A model generated the notes under the pieces. The model saw only the letters and a list, made by a program, of their open reading frames with translations, made no database searches and was not told where the DNA came from. Positions 9,144 through 17,887 of a stretch of 64,000 nucleotides of DNA are shown piece after piece. Source of the stretch: an uncultured Bryobacteraceae bacterium (GTDB lineage: Bacteria > Acidobacteriota > Terriglobia > Bryobacterales > Bryobacteraceae); assembly GCA_937920635.1 (NCBI GenBank), contig CAKZUE010000001.1:41014-105013 (forward strand). The letters run 5' to 3'. The position numbers were made by a program, and so were the translations under genes. Position 1 is the stretch's first letter. Each line of letters begins with the position of its first letter.

Positions 9144-9767
9144 ATGTGGTACCGAAGCAAGCGAGAAGACGACGCTGCGGCGAAGCAGACCGGCGGCGCT
9201 CCAGAAGCAGAACCCAAAGAGGCATTTCCGATGGCTACACAGCCCACCCGCACGGCGGATTTCGGCACGGTGCGCTCCGGCGCGCTGATTGGCAAGAGCC
9301 TGACGATCACCGGGGAGATCCGCGGCGACGAGGACCTGGTGATCGACGGCAAGCTGGAAGGCGACGTGGACCTGCCCCAGCACCGGCTGACGATCGGTCC
9401 CTCGGGCGTGCTGCAGGGCAAGATACGGGCGCGGGAGATTGTGGTGTACGGCACCGTGCAGGGCAACCTGCACGCCAGCGAGCGCGTGGAGATCAAGAAG
9501 CACGCCAAAGTGATCGGCGATTTGAAGGCGCAGCGGCCGGTGATCGAAGACGAAGCCTACTTCAAGGGCAACGTGGAAACGGTGCGCGCCGAAACGGCGA
9601 AGGCAGCTGAAGCGCCGAAGGCGGCCGCGGCGGCGGCTGCGGCGCAGTCAGCGACGGCCGCGGCGCAGTCAGCGGCGGCGGGCGCGTCCGGGCAGGCGGC
9701 CTCATCGACAACGGCGTCCGGAGGCGCGGGCGGCACAGGCGCCCGTCAGGAGAACCGGAAGGGATGA
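9144..9767 (+). CDS. Bactofilin
   Basis: A 207-residue bactofilin (DUF583), a polymer-forming cytoskeletal protein. The conserved beta-helix lies at about residues 45-140 and contains the repeating glycine/hydrophobic ladder TITGEIRGDEDLVIDGKLEG, HRLTIGPSGVLQG and REIVVYGTVQGNL. Both termini are disordered; the last 60 residues are almost only Ala, Ser, Gly and Thr. AGGAGAG precedes the ATG. The stop overlaps the next start by four bases (ATGA), so the three genes 9144-11527 form one operon. Bactofilins usually organise cell shape or envelope machinery. Confidence 0.9.
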   Translation: MWYRSKREDDAAAKQTGGAPEAEPKEAFPMATQPTRTADFGTVRSGALIGKSLTITGEIRGDEDLVIDGKLEGDVDLPQHRLTIGPSGVLQGKIRAREIVVYGTVQGNLHASERVEIKKHAKVIGDLKAQRPVIEDEAYFKGNVETVRAETAKAAEAPKAAAAAAAAQSATAAAQSAAAGASGQAASSTTASGGAGGTGARQENRKG

Positions 9768-10375
9768 ACGCCAGACCGCTGTCCAAAGCGCCGGCCCACA
9801 AGGCGGGCGGCGGCGAGGCGGCGGCCAGGCGCTCTTACGCGCTCGAGCAGATTACGGAATATCTGCGCGGTTTCGAACTCGGCCAGGTGGTCGATCTCGG
9901 CGGGGCCTGCCAGAATAATGTCGATTACGCCACCGGCATGGGCCACCGGCTGTATGCGGAGGACGTGCTGCTGACGCTCGGCGGGTGGCAGGGGGCGACG
10001 GAGGCGCAGGAAAGCGCACCCACGCTTCCCTCCGGATGCCTGGAATTCCCGCGCGGCTCCGTTCACGCGGCGCTGTGCTGGGACCGTCTCCAGTTCCTGG
10101 CCGAACCGGCGTCGGCGGCGCTGTTGGAGAGGCTGCACCGGATCCTTGCGCCCGGCGGCCTGCTGCTCGCGCTGTTTTACAGTGAACAGGGCGCGCGGGC
10201 GCCGCTGGCCTGCCGCGTGACGGGTCCGGCAGAACTGCAAATTCATCCTGTGGGCGGCGTGCGGCCCTGCCGGGGCTACAGCACACGAGCCATCGAGAAA
10301 ATGTTTCAGCAATTCGACTCCCTGAAGTTCTATCTCACGCGGGAGAACCTGCAGGAAGTGATCGTGCGGCGTTGA
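9764..10375 (+). CDS. SAM-dependent methyltransferase-like protein
   Basis: A 203-residue protein with a class I methyltransferase outline: QVVDLGGACQNNVDYA at the position of the SAM-binding loop, SVHAALCWDRLQFL in place of motif IV, and LHRILAPGGLLLALFY, the usual strand after the 'P-G-G' turn. The first glycine loop is DLGGACQ, not the classical E/DxGxGxG, so SAM binding may be weak or altered. It overlaps the bactofilin gene by four bases, and its stop abuts the transporter start (TGAATG), so translation is coupled. The methyl acceptor is unknown. Confidence 0.65.
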   Translation: MNARPLSKAPAHKAGGGEAAARRSYALEQITEYLRGFELGQVVDLGGACQNNVDYATGMGHRLYAEDVLLTLGGWQGATEAQESAPTLPSGCLEFPRGSVHAALCWDRLQFLAEPASAALLERLHRILAPGGLLLALFYSEQGARAPLACRVTGPAELQIHPVGGVRPCRGYSTRAIEKMFQQFDSLKFYLTRENLQEVIVRR

Positions 10376-11527
10376 ATGAAGGCAAGCGCGGCAACAGACC
10401 GGCCGGCCAGGATCGCCAGCGTGCTGGCGGTGCTGCTGTTGACTACGCTGACGCTGTATGTGGGCCGCGTCTTCTTCATCACATTTCTGACTGCGGTTCT
10501 GCTGGCGTTTTTGCTGGAGCCGCTGGTGCGGGGACTGATGCGGCTGCGGGCGCCGCGGGGGCTGGCCAGTTTTCTCGCGTGTTCGCTGATGCTGGCCGTG
10601 CTTTACCTGCTGGGGCTGGGGCTCTGGCTTCAGGTGCAGGGGCTGTGGGAGGACCTGCCCAATTACAGCCGCCGCGTCTCGGAGCTGGTGGACGCCGCCG
10701 TGCAGCAGATCGAAGAGGTGGAAACCAGGGCGAGGGAGGTCATTGTGCCGAAGCGGCTGCGGGAGACCCCGCCGGCCGCCGAGGCCGCGCCGCCCAAGGT
10801 GGCGAAAACACGGAAGCGGCCGCCTGCCGAGCCGGCGCCGGCGCCGCCGGCGGTGCAGGAGGTGCGGATCAAGCAGGAGGAGGGCCAGCTGGTCAACGCC
10901 ATTTACCGGCGCTTGTCCGCTTACACCGACGCGCTGCTGATGGCGTCGTTCGTGCCGTTTCTCGTCTATTTCATGCTGAGCTGGAGCGACCACATCCTGC
11001 GGACGATCCTGAGCGCACTGCCGGGCGAGGGCGAGCGCGACAGCCTGTTGCAGGCGGTGAACGGCATCGCGGCGGTGGCGCGCGCGTATCTGGTGGGCAA
11101 TTTCATCCTCGGCGTTCTGCTGTCGGTGGCCAGCGCCAGTTTCTTCTGGTTCGTCAAACTGCCGTACTGGCAGGTGGTGGGGCCGCTGAGCGGCTTTCTC
11201 AGCCTGGTCCCTTACCTGGGGCTGCCGCTGGCGCTGATCCCGCCCATCGTGGCGGCGCTGCCGGTATACACGGCGCTGCCGGCGTATCTGATCATCGGCT
11301 CGACGACGGCCGTATTCCACTTGATCGCCTTGAACCTGCTCTATCCGAAGCTGGTGGGCGCGAGGGTGCACCTGAATCCGCTGGTGGTGACGGTGGCGCT
11401 GATGGTGTGGTACCTGCTATGGGGAGCGGCGGGGCTGTTTCTGGCGATTCCCATCACGGCGGGGCTGAAAGCGGCTTTCGACAGCGTTCCCTCCCTGCGT
11501 CCCTACGGCCGCATCCTGGGCAACTGA
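10376..11527 (+). CDS. AI-2E (PerM-type) family membrane transporter
   Basis: A 383-residue inner-membrane protein of the AI-2E exporter-like/PerM family, a group of permeases with 7-8 helices and varied substrates. Hydrophobic segments are clear near residues 15-40, 60-85, 180-200 and several between 240 and 370. The family-typical end includes GPLSGFLSLVPYLGLPLALIP and LVVTVALMVWYLLWGAAGLFLAIP. Between the third and fourth segments there is a long Pro/Ala/Lys-rich cytoplasmic insertion (about residues 125-165). It begins one base after the upstream stop and closes the bactofilin operon. Confidence 0.85.
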   Translation: MKASAATDRPARIASVLAVLLLTTLTLYVGRVFFITFLTAVLLAFLLEPLVRGLMRLRAPRGLASFLACSLMLAVLYLLGLGLWLQVQGLWEDLPNYSRRVSELVDAAVQQIEEVETRAREVIVPKRLRETPPAAEAAPPKVAKTRKRPPAEPAPAPPAVQEVRIKQEEGQLVNAIYRRLSAYTDALLMASFVPFLVYFMLSWSDHILRTILSALPGEGERDSLLQAVNGIAAVARAYLVGNFILGVLLSVASASFFWFVKLPYWQVVGPLSGFLSLVPYLGLPLALIPPIVAALPVYTALPAYLIIGSTTAVFHLIALNLLYPKLVGARVHLNPLVVTVALMVWYLLWGAAGLFLAIPITAGLKAAFDSVPSLRPYGRILGN

Positions 11528-11623
11528 GCCGCGCCGCCTGATAGGCTGGATAGAAACAGGCGAAGGCCGGACAACGGGCCGGTCTGCGACGCAGTTCTGA
11601 ATCATTCCACGGCAAGTGAGACC

Positions 11624-14600
11624 ATGCGAATCGTGTCTGAAGACAACAACCCCACTCTGTCGCGGGAGGCGGCCGAGAGGGACCTGATCCGCTACATCAA
11701 CCTGAAGCTGGTGGCGCTGGGCCAACCCGCGGCCGAAGACGCCGCCGGCGAGCCGTTCATCGAACTGGCGCGGCCGCTTCTCGAGAACTACCATGTGCGC
11801 GACCAGATGCTGGAGGGGCTGTACTGCCCGGCGGACCAGCGCATCCACGAGTTTCTGGATAGCTACCTGGCCGGCTGTTGCCCGAAAGGCGCGCCGAAGC
11901 TTCCCGCGCACACCTTTGTGCTGGACAGGGCCGGGCTGGCGCGCGTGATGAGCCTGCCACGGAAGAGCGACCACTTCTCCTCTCCGTACCTGGACTCCTA
12001 CCGCGTGGCGCAGGGCGTGCTTCACAATCCGCGGAGCGACCGGCGTACGACGCAGGGCATCTTCCATGTGACCGAGGGCGGGTTCCCCGTTCCCGGGGAC
12101 AAGATCACGGCGCCAAAACAGACGTTCGCGGCGCTGCTGGAACGCGCGTTGCAGCCGCCGCGGGAGGTGTTGCGTCTGCCTTTCACGGCGGGGCAGGCGC
12201 GGGAGGCGCACGTGTGGGTGTCGCTGCTGCTGCGGCCGGCGGTCCTGCCGGAGGCGCCCGGGATCAAAAGGCAGAGCATGGAGATCCGCTTCTTTGCGCC
12301 CGGCAGCCTGGTCAGCAACCTGGATTTTGTCGAAGGGATTTTCGGCAACGCGGGAGATCCTTTCCTGCCCGAAAACGACGCCGCGTTCGACTGCGAGCAC
12401 TGGACGGGGCACACGGGTTGCATTATTCTGGCCCCGCATCTGGTGGGAGTTCCCAAGAAAGAGCTGGGGCTTCCGCGATGGGAGGATGCCACCGAAAGAC
12501 AGCGCCGGGACGGCATGTGCTGGCGGGACCCGGCCGAGCCGTACAACAACGGCGGAGCGTTCAAGATCACCTGCCGCGACGCCCGCGGCGTGATGGTCAC
12601 GATCATCGCCGACAGCTATTACGGCTACTGCAAGAAGGAGATCAAGACGCAGATCAGCTTTTCGGCGAATCTGACGGGGCTGGCCGAGGAAGAGCATGCG
12701 GGCGGCGCCATTGCCTTCCCCGCCTACATTCTCGGCCAGGATTTCCTGGCCGACCGGACGGTGCCGCTGAAGCGCGCCACGTTTGAGGAAGCCATGCGCC
12801 TGCTGGGAGACGGCGTGGAGGTGAAGCCGGAGCGCTACGCTGTGGACCGCGCGCACGCAGACGTGTTTTACGTGCCCGAGGACAGCGTGTTCGACGTGTC
12901 CGCCGGCGAAGTCCGCTGGCGGCATGAAGGCGCCGAGCACCGGCTGCGGCTGCGCAAGGGGGATGCCTACGTGCTGCCGTCGGGCTACCGGCTGCGGCTG
13001 GAGAAGCAGCTCAGCGGATCGATGTGGCGGCTGGTGGGCACGCGCGCCGACGGCACCTTCATCCACAAGCCCTGCACGGTGTCGGGCGCGGGCAAGAGCG
13101 AAATCTCGAAATCGCTCGGGGGCACGCTGCTGAAAGGGCCGGTGTTTGTCCGCGATTATCACGCCGACCTGGACGAAGTGGAAAAGATCCTGGCGATGGA
13201 CTTTTCCCACATTTACCGGACGCCGCAGCCGCCCGCGCGGGCGCGCCGGCCCATTCTGAGCGTGGAGCGGAGCCTGGGCTCGGTGATCAAACTGCTGACG
13301 CCGTCTTCGGAATACACGGATGAATACAACGCCTGGCTGCGCAGCCTGCCGCAGACGGTGAGGCAGCTTGTTTTTACGGTGAAGCGGTATTACCGGCCGG
13401 AATGGGGCGCGCGATGGCGGGAACATTTCACGGTGGACAGCGTGAACGGACAACTGGGCCACGAGCTGAAATACGACAACCAGAAGCTGGTGGCGAATTA
13501 TCTGCGGGTGGGCTTCGACGAGGAGGGATCGTGGCGGATTTTCAAGCTGCGCACGGACTTTTTCCCGGCCGATAAAATTCAGACCGAGGACGATATCAGC
13601 GTTTCGGTCACGCTGCCGCGGGAGGCGTTCGGCGGACTCGATCCGCGGGAGCTGCACCCGTCGGTGAAGGTGACGGAAAACTGCGAGAGGCTGCTGTTCC
13701 AGCGGCCGGATGACGCCATCGAGCCGGGGGCCGATCCGCAGGCGGAAGCCGACATCGCCACGCCGGGCGTGTTTTTGTCGAATTTCGAGCCGCTGAACCG
13801 GCAGCAGGTGCAGCGGATCGTGGATCATGTCGTGCGGTTCGATCTTTTCACAGAGCCGATGAGGCGGCTGCTGGAAGGCTTCGTGCGCAGCGAGGGGCCG
13901 AAGTACGCGGTGTGCTCGGCCCATCCGCGGATCGTGGACGGCAAGCCGAGCAAGAACCCGCGCTACCAGCAGCCGCGGCCCGATCTATCGAACCCGCGGG
14001 AAGCGCATCTGGCAGAAGTCTGCGCGCGGCTGGACCGGGGGCTGCCGCAGGGCGTGAAGGTGGACTTCGTCGTGAATTCGGTCCTGCCCGGACGCAGAGC
14101 GAATCCGCCCCAGCCCGAATCCGGCGTGCCGCCGCTGGCCGTGTACGGGCCGATTCATTACCAGGAACTGCCGGAGCTGTTCATGGATTTCATCAGCAGC
14201 CTGACCGGGCGGTCGCCGTCGACGACGGGGTTCGGCAGCGAGGGCGCGCTGACGAAAGGGCCTTTCAACGCGATGCCTCCGATAGTGGATGTGAACAATG
14301 CGCTGGTATCGGCCATCCTCACCGGTTATGAGGGGTACAGCAGCGTGGCCGGATATGTCGGGCCGCGGTTCCGGGTGGATCACGACCTCAGCATGCTGGT
14401 TCCGGAGCTGTGGTGCCGGATGAAGGTGGTGGAGCGGGAGCCGCGGTATCTGATCGAAAACGGCTTCCTGGAGCGGATCGAAGATTTTGAATTCGAAGGC
14501 CGCATGGTGCTGGCCAGCCGGCTTGGATACAGAATTACGAGGGCATTTGCGGAGCGTTTTCTGGGCCGGATTTTTGAAAATCCGGACGCCGTTTTTCCCG

Positions 14601-15091
14601 AGAGCTGGCTGCGGCCGGAGACGCAGGATCCGCGGATGTTCGCGCAGGGCGTGGAAGCGATCGTGGAGTCGCAGCGCCGGGTGGCGCTTCTGTATTTCGA
14701 GGACGGCACCGTGGATCTGGCCTGCCCTCCGGTGCGGGCGCTGCTGCACATCATGGCGCACGGGCACTACGAAGGGCGGACGGCGGCGGATCCGTCCATC
14801 CGGGCGATGTTCACACGCGAGGCGCTGACCGCCAGCGATTGGTACCAGCGGCGCCTGCGGGCCAGGCAGGCGCGCGACGCGGCGCTGTGGCGGAGGCACG
14901 TGGCCAGGCTGGAATCAGCTCTGGCTGAGGCGGACGCGGAGCGCCTGTATCAGCGCCTGCCGCTGCGGAAGAAGCTGGAGGCGGCGCGCGCCAGGCTGTC
15001 GGCGGTGGAATCGCCGGCTTATGCAGGCAGCCTGGCGGGAACCATCGGCCTGGATCCGGCGTGCCTGGGCGAGGAGCAGGCGGCGGGGTAG
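11624..15091 (+). CDS. Probable PPi-type phosphoenolpyruvate carboxykinase
   Basis: A 1155-residue soluble protein. Its length, and its motifs DPAEPYNNGGAFKIT, MVTIIADSYYGYCKKEIKTQ and CTVSGAGKSEISKS (near residue 485, at the site of a phosphate-binding loop), match what I recall of the PPi-dependent PEP carboxykinases, which are about twice the length of the ATP- and GTP-dependent enzymes. The reaction is oxaloacetate plus pyrophosphate giving PEP, phosphate and CO2, reversible in vivo. The family is known from Propionibacterium, Entamoeba and some other bacteria. The start ATG at 11624 has AAGTGAG upstream. It stands alone, with about 95 bases before it. The identification rests on motif recall, so a search is needed to make it firm. 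Confidence 0.7.
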   Translation: MRIVSEDNNPTLSREAAERDLIRYINLKLVALGQPAAEDAAGEPFIELARPLLENYHVRDQMLEGLYCPADQRIHEFLDSYLAGCCPKGAPKLPAHTFVLDRAGLARVMSLPRKSDHFSSPYLDSYRVAQGVLHNPRSDRRTTQGIFHVTEGGFPVPGDKITAPKQTFAALLERALQPPREVLRLPFTAGQAREAHVWVSLLLRPAVLPEAPGIKRQSMEIRFFAPGSLVSNLDFVEGIFGNAGDPFLPENDAAFDCEHWTGHTGCIILAPHLVGVPKKELGLPRWEDATERQRRDGMCWRDPAEPYNNGGAFKITCRDARGVMVTIIADSYYGYCKKEIKTQISFSANLTGLAEEEHAGGAIAFPAYILGQDFLADRTVPLKRATFEEAMRLLGDGVEVKPERYAVDRAHADVFYVPEDSVFDVSAGEVRWRHEGAEHRLRLRKGDAYVLPSGYRLRLEKQLSGSMWRLVGTRADGTFIHKPCTVSGAGKSEISKSLGGTLLKGPVFVRDYHADLDEVEKILAMDFSHIYRTPQPPARARRPILSVERSLGSVIKLLTPSSEYTDEYNAWLRSLPQTVRQLVFTVKRYYRPEWGARWREHFTVDSVNGQLGHELKYDNQKLVANYLRVGFDEEGSWRIFKLRTDFFPADKIQTEDDISVSVTLPREAFGGLDPRELHPSVKVTENCERLLFQRPDDAIEPGADPQAEADIATPGVFLSNFEPLNRQQVQRIVDHVVRFDLFTEPMRRLLEGFVRSEGPKYAVCSAHPRIVDGKPSKNPRYQQPRPDLSNPREAHLAEVCARLDRGLPQGVKVDFVVNSVLPGRRANPPQPESGVPPLAVYGPIHYQELPELFMDFISSLTGRSPSTTGFGSEGALTKGPFNAMPPIVDVNNALVSAILTGYEGYSSVAGYVGPRFRVDHDLSMLVPELWCRMKVVEREPRYLIENGFLERIEDFEFEGRMVLASRLGYRITRAFAERFLGRIFENPDAVFPESWLRPETQDPRMFAQGVEAIVESQRRVALLYFEDGTVDLACPPVRALLHIMAHGHYEGRTAADPSIRAMFTREALTASDWYQRRLRARQARDAALWRRHVARLESALAEADAERLYQRLPLRKKLEAARARLSAVESPAYAGSLAGTIGLDPACLGEEQAAG

Positions 15092-15133
15092 AAGGCCGCA
15101 ACCCGGCGCTGCGCGCCTGCTAGGATGAACGGC

Positions 15134-15859
15134 ATGAAGCGACGCGCGATTCTTGCCGGCGGCGGCGCCACGCTGGCCGCTGCCGTGATGCTGCTGGCCC
15201 AACGGCCCGCCGCGGATCCTCTGATCGAAGGCTACCGGCTGGTGGAAGTGGCCTCCGTGGCCGACGCCATGGAGCAACTGTACGGAAAGCGGGCGCACAT
15301 GTCGCACCGGATGCGCCCGGTGTTCCCGTGCAAGTTCGCCGGACCGGCGGTGACGGTGCTGCTGGAAAAGGCCGAGCACCAGGAGGGCAGCAAGGCTTCC
15401 CAGGGGATGCTGGATGCCATCGACGCGGCGCCCGCAGGCTCGGTTTATGTGCTCGTTTTGCCGGAGGGCGAAGACATCGCGGGCATCGGCGGACTGATGG
15501 CGACGGCGATGCGCTACCGGAGCCTGGCGGGAGCGGTGATCGACGCAGGAGTGCGGGACGTGCCGCAGATCCGGCGCATTCAGTTCCCGGTCTTCAGCAC
15601 GGGCATCGTGCCGTCCACTTCGATCAACCATTACCGGTTCAAGGCGGCCAACGTGCCGGTGATGTGCGCCGGCGTGGAGGTGAGGCCGGGCGACATCGTC
15701 ACCGCCGACGAGGACGGCGTGGCGGTGGTGCCGAAGGAAAAGGCCGCGGAAGTGCTCAAAAAGGCGCAGGAGCTGGATGATACGGAGCACCGGATGTACC
15801 CGTTTATCGAGAAATTCCGGAGCATCCGCGAGGCGGTGGAGAAATTCGGCCGGATCTGA
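15134..15859 (+). CDS. Exported RraA/HMG-aldolase-like protein
   Basis: A 241-residue protein of the RraA-like fold (regulator of RNase E activity A; 4-hydroxy-4-methyl-2-oxoglutarate aldolase relatives). The motifs are GSVYVLVLPEGEDIAGIGGLMATAM, GAVIDAGVRDV, IQFPVFSTGIVPSTS and VRPGDIVTADEDGVAVVP; the Arg and Asp in DAGVRD are the usual metal/catalytic site. An N-terminal signal-like region (MKRRAILAGGGATLAAAVMLLA) predicts export, which is unusual for the family. ATG 15134 is preferred over ATG 15125 because AGGATGA lies just upstream of it. Confidence 0.75.
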   Translation: MKRRAILAGGGATLAAAVMLLAQRPAADPLIEGYRLVEVASVADAMEQLYGKRAHMSHRMRPVFPCKFAGPAVTVLLEKAEHQEGSKASQGMLDAIDAAPAGSVYVLVLPEGEDIAGIGGLMATAMRYRSLAGAVIDAGVRDVPQIRRIQFPVFSTGIVPSTSINHYRFKAANVPVMCAGVEVRPGDIVTADEDGVAVVPKEKAAEVLKKAQELDDTEHRMYPFIEKFRSIREAVEKFGRI

Positions 15860-15885
15860 GGCCGGACGGCGGGCGGCCGCGACGC

Positions 15886-16749
15886 TTACGCGGCAGCTTC
15901 TTCTTCAGCCGGGGGCTGCTGGCCGATGCGGGCGACCTGAACCTTTTTAGCCACGCCGAGCCAGGAGAGCAACTGGATCTGGAGCCAGGTCAGGTCCAGC
16001 TCTTTCCACGTGAGGCCGTGACGGGCGGAGGCGGGATGAGCATGGTGGTTGTTGTGCCAGCCTTCGCCAAAGGTCAGCAGGGCGACCCACCAGTTGTTGC
16101 GCGAATCGTCGCGCGTCTGGAAACGGCGCTTGCCCCAGAGATGCGTGGCGGAGTTCACCAGCCAGGTGGCGTGGAGTCCGGCCACGACGCGGACGAAAAC
16201 GCCCCACAGCAGCATGGAAAGACCGCCGAAGCCCAGCAGGACGAGCCCCATAATGACGAGGGGCACGTAGTGATAGGTGTTGAGCCAGCGGTAGAAGGGA
16301 TCGCGGCCGAGATCGGGCGCGTACTTGCTCATCATTTCGGTGGCGTTATGTTTGGATTCGCCGAACAGGATCCAGCCCATGTGCGCCCACCAGGGCCCGT
16401 CCTTGGGGCTGTGCGGATCGCCGGGCTGGTCGGAACGCTGATGATGGAGGCGGTGGGTGGCGACCCAGAAAATCGGCCCGCCCTCCAACGTCAGCGTGCC
16501 GCAGATGGCGAAGAAATACTCGAGTGGTTTGGGCACGCGGTAGGAGCGATGGGTGAGCAGGCGATGGTAGCCCATGCCGATGCCCCAGCCGACGCAGATC
16601 CAGTACAGGACGGCTGCGATGGCCACCGACTTCCAGTCGAAGTAGAAGAAGGCGGCGATGGCGCCGACGTGGAAAATTAGGAGGGCGATGGTGGTGACCC
16701 AGTTGATGTTGTCCAGGCGGTAAGGGGAAGCAGTCTTGGTGTTTTGCAC
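15886..16749 (-). CDS. Acyl-CoA/acyl-lipid fatty acid desaturase
   Basis: A 287-residue membrane-bound di-iron desaturase, probably delta-9, which introduces a double bond into fatty acyl chains. The three histidine boxes are GYHRLLTHRS (HxxxxH), HRLHHQRSD (HxxHH) and EGWHNNHHAHP (HxxHH). Four to five hydrophobic segments surround them. I place the start at GTG 16749; the frame could be extended to 16851, but a TATACT promoter-like hexamer lies inside that extension and an acidic, disordered N-terminus would result. It follows the PHP-phosphatase gene on the same strand with about 110 bases between. Confidence 0.9.
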   Translation of the reverse strand: MQNTKTASPYRLDNINWVTTIALLIFHVGAIAAFFYFDWKSVAIAAVLYWICVGWGIGMGYHRLLTHRSYRVPKPLEYFFAICGTLTLEGGPIFWVATHRLHHQRSDQPGDPHSPKDGPWWAHMGWILFGESKHNATEMMSKYAPDLGRDPFYRWLNTYHYVPLVIMGLVLLGFGGLSMLLWGVFVRVVAGLHATWLVNSATHLWGKRRFQTRDDSRNNWWVALLTFGEGWHNNHHAHPASARHGLTWKELDLTWLQIQLLSWLGVAKKVQVARIGQQPPAEEEAAA

Positions 16750-16858
16750 GGATCTCTCTGTTGAGGGCAGTAGCCCGTCTCTGACTTGATCAGCAGACAG
16801 TATAACAGGGCTCTGTTCAGTTGGACGACCCAGGGGAGCGGCGGGATTCAATCCCGGC

Positions 16859-17743
16859 TCAAATTGTTTCGCGCCTTCCGCCGGTCCAGCGCCGCCACCA
16901 GGGCAGCCTCGGCGGCGGGCGGAATCCTTCGAGATCCAGCGGAAGCCCTTCGACGGCGCAGCGGGGGTGGTCGATCACGAGACGGCGGGCATACGCCTCG
17001 CCGTACTGCCGGACCAGCCACTGGAAGGCGAGATCCAGACGGGGAGGGCGGTGGCGGAGGTCGTGCGCATCGGAGGCGACGAAGTGCGCGAGTCCAGCCT
17101 CGAGGAGCCGGATGGAGAACCGGCGGGCGGCGCCGCCAAAATCGCCCAGAAGGCTGCCGGCGGTGACCTGCATATAGCGCCCCTCGGACACCCACCGCTC
17201 GATCAGGTCGAAGCGCTGCCGCAAGAGGGAGTTGCGTTCCGGATGGGTGAGGATGATGCGCAGCCCGGCATCCTCCAGCCGTCGCCACAGCGCGCCGGTG
17301 TTGGAGAAAACCGTGAGTTCGGACAACTCCATCAGGAGCCAGCAGCGGCCATTAATCGCGAAATCGGCGGGCGAACGGAGGGCCTGTTCTACGTTAGTGA
17401 AGGTGAGGTGAAAATCGCAGCCCCGAATCAGGTGCAACCCCGAGGGCGCCCGTGCGCGGAGGGCGTCCAGCAGCTGCTCGGCGCGTGCACGGTCGTAGGC
17501 GAACGCCGGGCTGGCATGCGGGCTGGCGACGAGCATGGCGGTCCCATGGCGGCGGGCGCATTCCATCATGGCCGCAGCCTGCTCCAGCGTGGCCGGGCCG
17601 TCATCCACGCCGGGGAGGATGTGGGAATGGATATCGACAAATTCCAGGCCGCGTTGCCCTGGACTGGAGACGCCGGAAACCGCCCCGTGCGACACGGACA
17701 AATTGTCCCATGTGAAGCAGGGGTGGGACAAATTGTCCTTCAT
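16859..17743 (-). CDS. CpsB/YwqE-type PHP-domain tyrosine phosphatase
   Basis: A PHP-superfamily protein resembling the manganese-dependent tyrosine phosphatases that control capsule or exopolysaccharide synthesis. Conserved sites are FVDIHSHILPGVDDGP (metal-binding His/Asp), VASPHASPAF, MELSELTVF, IILTHPERN and HFVASDAHDLRHRPP. The start is uncertain: ATG 17743 gives a 35-residue extension that includes two repeated DNLS peptides encoded by a palindromic DNA pair, while GTG 17695 begins after them. Family members usually start close to the DIHSH motif, so the shorter version may be right. It is divergent from the HD-GYP/GGDEF gene. Confidence 0.8.
   Translation of the reverse strand: MKDNLSHPCFTWDNLSVSHGAVSGVSSPGQRGLEFVDIHSHILPGVDDGPATLEQAAAMMECARRHGTAMLVASPHASPAFAYDRARAEQLLDALRARAPSGLHLIRGCDFHLTFTNVEQALRSPADFAINGRCWLLMELSELTVFSNTGALWRRLEDAGLRIILTHPERNSLLRQRFDLIERWVSEGRYMQVTAGSLLGDFGGAARRFSIRLLEAGLAHFVASDAHDLRHRPPRLDLAFQWLVRQYGEAYARRLVIDHPRCAVEGLPLDLEGFRPPPRLPWWRRWTGGRRETI
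17696..17738. promoter_or_regulatory. Pair of identical palindromes between divergent genes (operator candidate)
   Basis: The sequence GGACAAATTGTCC occurs twice, at 17696-17708 and 17726-17738, exactly 30 bases apart, so the copies lie on about the same face of the helix. Each is an inverted repeat GGACAA-A-TTGTCC with one central base. The pair is placed in front of, or at the very start of, the PHP phosphatase gene and upstream of the divergent c-di-GMP gene. It could serve one regulator controlling both. No known consensus was recognised. Confidence 0.55.
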
Positions 17744-17887
17744 GCGTCCGGAAACGGGCTTGCAGCCGGAATTGGAGTCCTGCGAAAATAGGGCAACCGC
17801 GGGGCTTGGGAAAGGGAGGAGAGGTTGATCATGGGATGGACTTGTATTTGCAGGCTCCTCCGTGTAGTGAGGAGTCCGGGCGAGGCG

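Noticed and set aside
11417..13924. 835-codon minus-strand frame opposite the PPi-PEPCK candidate
   Set aside because: It has the low-complexity Arg/Gln/His composition of an antisense shadow and no recognisable motif, while the plus-strand frame carries family motifs over its full length.
16749..16851. N-terminal extension of the desaturase
   Set aside because: A TATACT promoter-like element lies in this stretch and the added residues look disordered; the GTG at 16749 is the likelier start.
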